Source: an uncultured Lachnospiraceae bacterium
GTDB lineage: Bacteria; Bacillota; Clostridia; Lachnospirales; Lachnospiraceae
Direction of reading: 5' to 3'
Length of the DNA stretch: 63,131 bases
NCBI GenBank assembly: GCA_900549995.1
Contig: URQQ01000024.1
Coordinates: 1-63,131, forward strand
Part shown: positions 57,467 to 63,131 of the stretch, in pieces
Position numbering within the stretch: position 1 is the stretch's first letter
How the letters are laid out: every line of letters starts with the position of its first letter
Position numbers and translations under genes: made by a program
The notes under the pieces: model-generated
The model's database searches: none
Told to the model about the DNA's origin: nothing
What the model saw: the letters and a program-made list of their open reading frames with translations, nothing else

Positions 57467-59020
57467 ATGAAAAGAGCAAAGGTTTTAAGCATTCTTTTAG
57501 TGTTTACAATGACACTTACTATTGCACTGGGCGGATGTTCAGGCGAGAAGGAAGGTGCTAAGTCAACGACGGATAATAAAACTTCCACGAAACCAGCCGA
57601 GGGAGGATCGATAGTAGTCGGGATTCCTCAGGATTTAGAAGATAGTCTTGACCCACATGTAGCAGTAGCGGCAGGAACTGAAGAGGTTTTGTTTAATATT
57701 TTTGAAGGGCTTGTGAAGCCTGACAAGGATGGCAATTTAACAGATGCTGTTGCAAAAAGCCATGAGATTTCAGAGGATGGGAAGGTCTATACTTTTGTAC
57801 TCCGGGATGGTGTGAAGTTCCACAATGGGAATGAAGTGACAGCAGATGATGTGAAATATTCGATCGATCGATGCGCTGATACGTCTAATGGGGAACCGTT
57901 GGTATCAGCGTTTTCTAATATTGAGAGTGTGAACATTGTGGGTGAGGACACAGTTGAGGTTGTGCTTAAGGAGGCGGATACGGAATTCCTTGCGTATATG
58001 ACGGAGGCGATTGTGCCGAAGGATTATACGGAGCAGGCCACAAAACCGGTTGGAACGGGGCCGTTTGAATTTGTATCGCGTTCGCCGCAGGAGAACATTA
58101 TCGTGAAGAAGTTCGCGGATTACTGGGGTGAGCCGGCGTATCTGGATGAGGTGACATTTAAGATTGTTGCGGATACGGACACGATAGTGACGAATTTAAA
58201 AGGCGGCTCCATCGATATGTTCCAGAGACTTACTTCGACACAGACGGCGGAGCTTACGGATGGATTCCGGATTGAAGAGGGAACGATGAACCTGGTGCAG
58301 GCGTTATATCTGAATAACGCAACGGAGCCATTTGATAATAAAAAGGTACGTCAGGCTCTGTGTTATGCCATCAATCCGCAGGAAATCATCGATATGATTG
58401 CGGATGGCAAAGGAACTGAGATTGGGAGCAGTATGTTCCCGGCATTTGGGAAATACTATGATGAGAGTCTGAAGGATCTCTATCAGCCGGATGTGGAAAA
58501 AGCGAAAAAGCTTCTTGCGGAAGCAGGGTATCCGGATGGATTCAAGATGACCATTACAGTACCGTCGAACTATCAGCCGCATATTGATACGGCGCAAGTG
58601 ATTGTAGAAGAACTGAAACAGATTGGCGTGGACGCAACGATCCAGCCGATCGAGTGGGACAGCTGGTTAAGTGATGTCTATGCAGACCGCAAATTCCAGT
58701 CGACAGTTGTCGGTGTAGATGCGTCTGCGATGACAGCCCGTGCGCTTCTGGAGCGGTTCACAAGTACTTCCAGCAAGAACTTTATCAATTATAATAATCC
58801 GGAGTATGACAAGCTGTTCGAAGAAGCACGTGCGACGACGGATGATGAGAAACAGGTGGAAGCATATAAGAAAATGGAAAAGCTTCTCGCGGAAGATGCC
58901 GCAAATGTCTATATTCAGGATATGTCCAATCTGGTTGCAGTGAATGACAAATTTGATGGATATACATTCTATCCGGCTTACATTTTAGATATGTCCAAGA
59001 TATACAAAGTAGCAGAATAG
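57467..59020 (+). CDS. family 5 substrate-binding lipoprotein (Dpp/Opp/Nik type)
   Basis: This 517-residue protein has a lipoprotein signal with lipobox LGGC (Cys24), a Thr/Lys-rich linker, and the SBP_bac_5 domain: GIPQDLEDSLDPHVAVAAGT, FEGLVKPDKDGNLTDAVAKS, FVLRDGVKFHNGNEVTADDV. It catches a peptide, metal chelate or other ligand outside the membrane and passes it to the two permeases downstream. Sequence alone does not tell peptides from nickel-type ligands. It is the first gene of the operon behind a clear promoter. Confidence 0.93.
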   Translation: MKRAKVLSILLVFTMTLTIALGGCSGEKEGAKSTTDNKTSTKPAEGGSIVVGIPQDLEDSLDPHVAVAAGTEEVLFNIFEGLVKPDKDGNLTDAVAKSHEISEDGKVYTFVLRDGVKFHNGNEVTADDVKYSIDRCADTSNGEPLVSAFSNIESVNIVGEDTVEVVLKEADTEFLAYMTEAIVPKDYTEQATKPVGTGPFEFVSRSPQENIIVKKFADYWGEPAYLDEVTFKIVADTDTIVTNLKGGSIDMFQRLTSTQTAELTDGFRIEEGTMNLVQALYLNNATEPFDNKKVRQALCYAINPQEIIDMIADGKGTEIGSSMFPAFGKYYDESLKDLYQPDVEKAKKLLAEAGYPDGFKMTITVPSNYQPHIDTAQVIVEELKQIGVDATIQPIEWDSWLSDVYADRKFQSTVVGVDASAMTARALLERFTSTSSKNFINYNNPEYDKLFEEARATTDDEKQVEAYKKMEKLLAEDAANVYIQDMSNLVAVNDKFDGYTFYPAYILDMSKIYKVAE

Positions 59021-59054
59021 ATCAGGAAAAGATAAAAAGGAGGGAAAGGGCAGT

Positions 59055-59999
59055 ATGAAATATGTATGCAAAAGAATAGGAACTCTTATAATCACATTAT
59101 TAATTGTCTCCATGCTGGCCTTTCTCGCCTTTGAAGTGATTCCGGGCGATCCTGCCACATCGATGCTTGGGACGGAGGCTACAGAGAGCAAAGTGAATGC
59201 GCTACGGGAAGAGATGGGGCTTAACCGGCCGCTTCCGGTCAGATATGCAGACTGGCTTACGAGCTTTGTGACCGGTGATATGGGAGAATCTTACAGCTAT
59301 CACACACCGGTATCAGAGATGATCGCAGGGAAACTTCCGATCACGCTGGCAATTACGCTGATGTCATTTTTCTTTATGATTCTGCTTTCATTTCCGGTGG
59401 GAATTTTAAGTGCCAAATATGAAAACCGTCTGCCGGACAGGATCATGTTCGCAGTCAATCAGCTGCTGATGGCAGTGCCTCCCTTTTTTACAGGGATTAT
59501 ATTTACCGTTGTATTCGGCCTGACTTTTCGATGGTTTACGCCGGGAGGTTATGTCTCTTACACGAAAGATATGGGGGCATTCCTTGCATACCTGATTCTG
59601 CCGTCGCTTGCGATTGCACTGCCGAAAGCTGCGATGACGGCGAAAATGCTGAGAGGATCCATGATTACAGAACTGAGGAAGGATTACGTGCGTACGGCAT
59701 ACAGCAGGGGGAATTCTGAGAATCAGGTGTTATTCCATCATGTGCTGAAAAACGGGATTCTGCCGGTGGTGACATTCCTTGGGTGGGCAGTGGCCGATGT
59801 CATTGCGGGAAGCATTATTGTAGAACAGGTCTTTGGAATTCCGGGGCTTGGAAGAACATTGATTACTTCGATCTCCGGGCGCGATTACCCGGTGGTGGAG
59901 GCAGTGATTGTCCTGATTGCTGCAGTCATACTTACCATCAATGTGATTGTTGATCTGTTGTATCAGAAACTGGATAAACGGATTGAAATTGCCGGATAA
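59055..59999 (+). CDS. DppB/NikB-type permease
   Basis: This 314-residue permease has the DppB N-terminus (KRIGTLIITLLIVSMLAFL, EVIPGDPA), six membrane segments and the ATPase-contact loop (MITELRKDYVRTAYSRGNSE). It forms half of the import channel with the next gene. GGAGGGAAAGGG precedes the ATG. Confidence 0.94.
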   Translation: MKYVCKRIGTLIITLLIVSMLAFLAFEVIPGDPATSMLGTEATESKVNALREEMGLNRPLPVRYADWLTSFVTGDMGESYSYHTPVSEMIAGKLPITLAITLMSFFFMILLSFPVGILSAKYENRLPDRIMFAVNQLLMAVPPFFTGIIFTVVFGLTFRWFTPGGYVSYTKDMGAFLAYLILPSLAIALPKAAMTAKMLRGSMITELRKDYVRTAYSRGNSENQVLFHHVLKNGILPVVTFLGWAVADVIAGSIIVEQVFGIPGLGRTLITSISGRDYPVVEAVIVLIAAVILTINVIVDLLYQKLDKRIEIAG

Positions 60000-60012
60000 T
60001 GAGGGGCAGAAA

Positions 60013-60831
60013 ATGAAACAGAAGAGATTAGCAAAAGAGTACAATTTTTATGTGGGACTGATCCTCACCGGGATTATGGTGGGATTGATTTTGCTTGGAT
60101 TTTTTTATACGCCGTTTGACCCGGATGCGATGAGAGGGAGTGAAAAATTATCTGCGCCGTCACTGCTTCATCTGATGGGGACCGATAATTTCGGCCGTGA
60201 TATTTTAAGCCGTGTGCTCGTAGGAGCAGGCAACACGCTGGTGATTGCTGTTGGCACCATTCTGATCGGGGGAGTGATTGGAATCATTGCAGGTTCGGTG
60301 ACCGGATATTTTGGCGGATGGCTGGATGAAATACTTATGAGAGTGAATGACGCGCTGGCATCTTTTCCGAGCGTGCTTTTGGCATTGGTTTTCATAAGTG
60401 TTTTAGGTCCGGGCAAATATAAAGTGATGATGGCCCTTGGAATTATATTTATCCCAAGTTTTGCAAGAGTTGTGAGAGGCGAAGTCTTAAGGTGCCGGGA
60501 GATGGATTATGTGAAAAGTGCAAGACTGATTGGTGTCCCGGTATGGCGGATTCTGTTTGTCCATATCCTTCCAAACATTGCCCCGACATTGTTATCTTCC
60601 CTTACGATTGGATTTAACAATGCGGTCATTGCTGAGGCAGGGATGAGTTACCTTGGAATTGGAGTTCAGCCGCCGGATGCGAGTCTTGGAAGAATGCTTT
60701 CAGAGGCACAGAGTTATCTTGCGGGCGGGCCATGGTGTGCCATCTTCCCAGGGATTTTTATTGTGCTTCTGGTCCTTGGCGTCAGTATGCTGGGCGAGGG
60801 AATCCTGGATCGGTTTGGAGGTGGACGCTGA
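60013..60831 (+). CDS. DppC/NikC-type permease
   Basis: This 272-residue permease has an N-terminal helix, the conserved LMGTDNFGRDILSRVLVGAG segment and the ATPase-contact loop (EVLRCREMDYVKSARLIGVP). ATG 60013 has GAGGGG upstream; the reading from 59947 overlaps the previous gene and is unlikely. Its stop overlaps the next ATG by one base. Confidence 0.94.
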   Translation: MKQKRLAKEYNFYVGLILTGIMVGLILLGFFYTPFDPDAMRGSEKLSAPSLLHLMGTDNFGRDILSRVLVGAGNTLVIAVGTILIGGVIGIIAGSVTGYFGGWLDEILMRVNDALASFPSVLLALVFISVLGPGKYKVMMALGIIFIPSFARVVRGEVLRCREMDYVKSARLIGVPVWRILFVHILPNIAPTLLSSLTIGFNNAVIAEAGMSYLGIGVQPPDASLGRMLSEAQSYLAGGPWCAIFPGIFIVLLVLGVSMLGEGILDRFGGGR

Positions 60832-61664
60832 TGCTTGAGGTGAGGGATTTATCGATTGAATTTCATGACAGGGAAGCACGGGAAAAAGTCGTGCGCCATG
60901 TGTCATTTTCCATGGAGCCGGGGGAAATCCTTGGAATTGTGGGAGAATCCGGTTCGGGCAAGACGATGACGGCACTTACGGTTGCCGGTCTTTTAAAAAG
61001 CCATGCAGATATCCGAAACGGCGAGATCTGGATGGACGGGCGGGATCTTTTAAAGATCGGGGAGAAAGAATGGAGGCAGATAAAGGGGAAGGAAATCAGT
61101 ATGATTTTCCAGGAACCGATGACGGCCTTAAATCCTACGATGAAGATTGGGAAGCAGGTGGAAGAGGCGCTGAAGATCCACACGGATATGACGAAGAAAG
61201 AGCGCCGGGAAAAGGTGTATCAGGCACTTCTTGACGTGGAGCTTTCAGATCCGCAGGCAGTGTATCATAAATATCCCCATGAATTGTCTGGGGGAATGCG
61301 CCAGAGGGTGATGATTGCATCTGCCGTGATCTTAAGGCCGAAGCTTCTGATCGCTGATGAGCCGACGACAGCGCTGGATGTCTATACCCAGGAGCAGATT
61401 CTTTCACTGCTTCGCAAATTAAACAGGAAATATAACATGGCAATTCTTTTCATCTCCCACAACCTCCGGGTCGTAAAAGAATTGTGCAGCCAGGTGCTTG
61501 TGATGAAAGAAGGAAAAGTGATCGAGACCGGGTCAGCAAAAGAAGTGTTTCGAAATCCAAAAGAACCATATACGAAGGAACTTGTGGAAGCGATTCCCAC
61601 AAGGACGAAGAATAACCGTTATCAGGAGCTGATCATGGGAAAGGCGAGGGCATATGATGAGTAA
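60831..61664 (+). CDS. DppD/NikD-type ABC ATPase
   Basis: This 277-residue ATPase has VRDLSIEFHD, Walker A GESGSGKTM, signature LSGGMRQRVMIASA and DEPTTALDV. It ends with RNPKEPYTKELVEAIP and lacks the usual 40-50-residue Cys-containing oligopeptide tail, so its length is nearer to NikD. ATG 60831 follows GGAGGTGG. It overlaps the next gene by 11 bases. Confidence 0.92.
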   Translation: MLEVRDLSIEFHDREAREKVVRHVSFSMEPGEILGIVGESGSGKTMTALTVAGLLKSHADIRNGEIWMDGRDLLKIGEKEWRQIKGKEISMIFQEPMTALNPTMKIGKQVEEALKIHTDMTKKERREKVYQALLDVELSDPQAVYHKYPHELSGGMRQRVMIASAVILRPKLLIADEPTTALDVYTQEQILSLLRKLNRKYNMAILFISHNLRVVKELCSQVLVMKEGKVIETGSAKEVFRNPKEPYTKELVEAIPTRTKNNRYQELIMGKARAYDE

Positions 61665-62313
61665 AAAAGTTCTGGAAGTGAATCATGTCAATGCTTATTA
61701 CCGGGAAAAAAGACAGCGGAACCAGATTCTTTCTGATGTGACATTTACCATCTATGAAGGCGAATGTGTCGGACTTGTCGGAGAGAGCGGCAGTGGGAAA
61801 TCTACGCTGTGCAAGGGAATCCTCGGGCTTTTAAAAGATTATGAAGGGGAGATTATCCATCATACCGAACGCCCGCAGATGGTGTTTCAGGATCCTTTTG
61901 GGTCACTGAACCCGAAGAAGACCATCGGATGGATTCTGGAAGAACCGTTGAAAATGCAGAAGATTTCCGATAAAATGGTGAGGAAGCAAAAAGTAGAAGA
62001 GATGCTGTTAAAGGTACAGCTGAAACAAGAGTTTTATCACCGGTATCCGCGGGAACTAAGCGGCGGGCAAAGACAGAGGGTCAGCATTGCGCTGGCGCTG
62101 ATTACCGGGGCAAAATTCATTCTGCTGGATGAACCGTTATCTGCACTTGATGTGACAGTGCAGGCGCAGATGATCCGGCTGCTTGAAAAACTGAAGGACG
62201 AATATGCATTGTCATATCTGTTTGTATCACATGACCTGGATGTTGTGAGTATGCTGTGCAGGCGGGTATTATTTTTGCAGGATGGGAAGATTACAGAGTA
62301 TGAGGACATATAA
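61654..62313 (+). CDS. DppF/NikE-type ABC ATPase, short
   Basis: This 219-residue ATPase has LEVNHVNAYYREKRQRNQIL, Walker A GESGSGKST, signature LSGGQRQRVSIALA and DEPLSALDV. At 219 residues it stops soon after the H-loop (FVSHDLDVV), about 100 shorter than OppF and DppF. It is still a full ATPase core. ATG 61657 is an equally good start. The final 14 bases overlap truA. Confidence 0.9.
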   Translation: MMSKKVLEVNHVNAYYREKRQRNQILSDVTFTIYEGECVGLVGESGSGKSTLCKGILGLLKDYEGEIIHHTERPQMVFQDPFGSLNPKKTIGWILEEPLKMQKISDKMVRKQKVEEMLLKVQLKQEFYHRYPRELSGGQRQRVSIALALITGAKFILLDEPLSALDVTVQAQMIRLLEKLKDEYALSYLFVSHDLDVVSMLCRRVLFLQDGKITEYEDI

Positions 62314-63058
62314 ATTGACGATTGCCTATGATGGCAGCCGGTACCGGGGTTGGCAGAGACAGCCGGATACGGAGATGACTATTCAGAGCATTCTGGAAAA
62401 GGCGGTCCGGGAAGTGACTGGTTACAGTGTGGAAGTGAATGGATCGGGCAGGACAGACGGAGGCGTTCATGCATTCGGGCAGACTGCGAGCGTGAAAGTC
62501 GCAGGAAAGATAGAGGAAAAAGAGTTCCGGGATCAGATCAATGCAAAGCTTCCGGATGATATCAGGATTATGGAAGCCAGGCTTATGAAAAATTCTTTCC
62601 ATGCCAGATACTCTGCCAGATCAAAATGTTATGAGTATCACATTGACCAGAGAGAAAAGGCGGATGTATTCCAGAGAAAGTACTGTTATCATTACCCGAA
62701 GGAACTGGATCTTGCGGCGATGGAAGAGGCTTCGCAGTATCTGATCGGGAAACATGATTTCACAAGTTTCTGTGACCGGAAAGAGGAAGAAGATAAATCA
62801 CTTGTCCGCACAGTTTACGATATCGAGATACGCAAGAAGAAGGAGAAAATTACGATCGTCTATACGGGCAGCGGATTTCTATATCACATGGTACGGATTC
62901 TTACCGGCACACTGCTGGCTGTTGGGACAGGAGAGATAGAGGCAGAAGAGATTCCGGCGATACTGGAGGCAAAGACGAGAAGCCTCTCTGGGGAACTGGT
63001 GCCTGCGAATGGATTGTTTTTAAAAGAAGTATACTATGATGTTGGGGGCAAAAGGTAA
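62300..63058 (+). CDS. truA: TruA, tRNA pseudouridine(38-40) synthase
   Basis: This 252-residue protein is a complete TruA: YKLTIAYDGSRYRGWQRQPD, the catalytic Asp53 in GSGRTDGGVHAFGQ, then FHARYSARSKCYEY and GSGFLYHMVRILTGTL. It modifies the anticodon stem-loop of tRNAs. The ATG at 62300 lies inside the end of the ATPase gene, so it is read with the transporter operon, which is an unusual pairing for a housekeeping gene. Confidence 0.96.
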   Translation: MRTYKLTIAYDGSRYRGWQRQPDTEMTIQSILEKAVREVTGYSVEVNGSGRTDGGVHAFGQTASVKVAGKIEEKEFRDQINAKLPDDIRIMEARLMKNSFHARYSARSKCYEYHIDQREKADVFQRKYCYHYPKELDLAAMEEASQYLIGKHDFTSFCDRKEEEDKSLVRTVYDIEIRKKKEKITIVYTGSGFLYHMVRILTGTLLAVGTGEIEAEEIPAILEAKTRSLSGELVPANGLFLKEVYYDVGGKR

Positions 63059-63067
63059 TTTGCCCCC
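63044..63067 (+). terminator. hairpin at truA stop codon
   Basis: GGGGGCAAA (63044-63052) pairs perfectly with TTTGCCCCC (63059-63067) around a 6-base loop that holds the stop codon. No U-tract follows, so termination is likely but not certain. Confidence 0.5.
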
Positions 63068-63076
63068 TGATGCCTA

Positions 63077-63128
63077 CGGATTTCTCCGCACTTCGTGCTC
63101 ACGAAATCCTAAAAACATTCGAAATCCG
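63077..63128. repeat. GGATTTC/GAAATCC inverted repeat at window end
   Basis: CGGATTTC (63077-63084) can pair with GAAATCC (63103-63109) or with GAAATCCG (63121-63128). An inner small hairpin GCAC-TTC-GTGC lies at 63088-63098. It looks like a short dispersed palindromic repeat that may go on past the window. Confidence 0.45.
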
Positions 63129-63131
63129 CCC

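Overview
This window reads as a chromosomal segment of a Gram-positive, low-to-mid GC Clostridia member, most likely family Lachnospiraceae. The clues are the Bacillus/Clostridium-type flagellar order (flgM-flgN-flgK-flgL-yviE-fliW-csrA), strong GGAGG ribosome binding sites, Firmicute sigma-A and sigma-D promoters, lipoproteins instead of periplasmic proteins, FtsX-type ABC systems with a two-component partner, and mannitol-type PTS genes with a PRD activator. I could not fix the genus. No rRNA, tRNA or CRISPR array was recognised.

Layout. (1) 91-1336, minus strand: a ParA ATPase and a ComFB-domain protein, divergent from the flagellar genes. (2) 1434-16414, plus strand: one long flagellar cluster behind a good sigma-D promoter: flgM, flgN, flgK, flgL, yviE-like, fliW, csrA, a chaperone-like gene, fliD, fliS, flgB, flgC, motB, fliM, fliY, fliO, fliP, fliQ, fliR, flhB. 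The blocks that usually lie between flgC and motB (fliE to motA) and after flhB (flhA onward), and cheY between fliY and fliO, are absent here. FliM and FliY both lack the CheY-docking peptide, and FliY has lost both phosphatase asparagines. (3) 16445-21803: an FtsE-like ATPase, nrdR, a BspA-type repeat protein, and a VWA/metallopeptidase-like protein with a MoxR ATPase. (4) 21790-22187: a 398-bp palindromic REP-like element. (5) 22206-27242: a two-component system and an FtsX-type ABC transporter. (6) 27713-31739: a YbaN protein, a truncated YgbA_NO-like mini-gene and a CydDC-like heterodimeric ABC exporter.

(7) 31756-41600: a sugar region with two tandem mannitol-type EIICB proteins, an MtlR-like activator, EIIA, a 1-phosphofructokinase-family kinase, a SorE-type dehydrogenase and a GlmS aminotransferase. 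Two promoters in it carry the same operator at the same distance from the -35 box. (8) 41855-45704: a second FtsX-type ABC system with a lipoprotein, behind a 21-bp-period direct repeat. (9) 45817-52641: a LacI regulator divergent from an SDR dehydrogenase, a split transketolase, an FGGY kinase and a GPH symporter, which together look like a pentitol or branched-pentose pathway. (10) 52726-56403, minus strand: malY-like, GH43 and araC genes. (11) 56597-63058: an HTH-Uma2 fusion protein, a five-gene Dpp/Nik-type ABC importer and truA.

The observations I rate highest are the flagellar switch that seems to have lost its CheY inputs in three places at once, the paired MtlR-type operators, the ParA-ComFB pair with no ParB, the SorE-kinase-GlmS gene set, and the Uma2 fusion with a palindrome over its own promoter.
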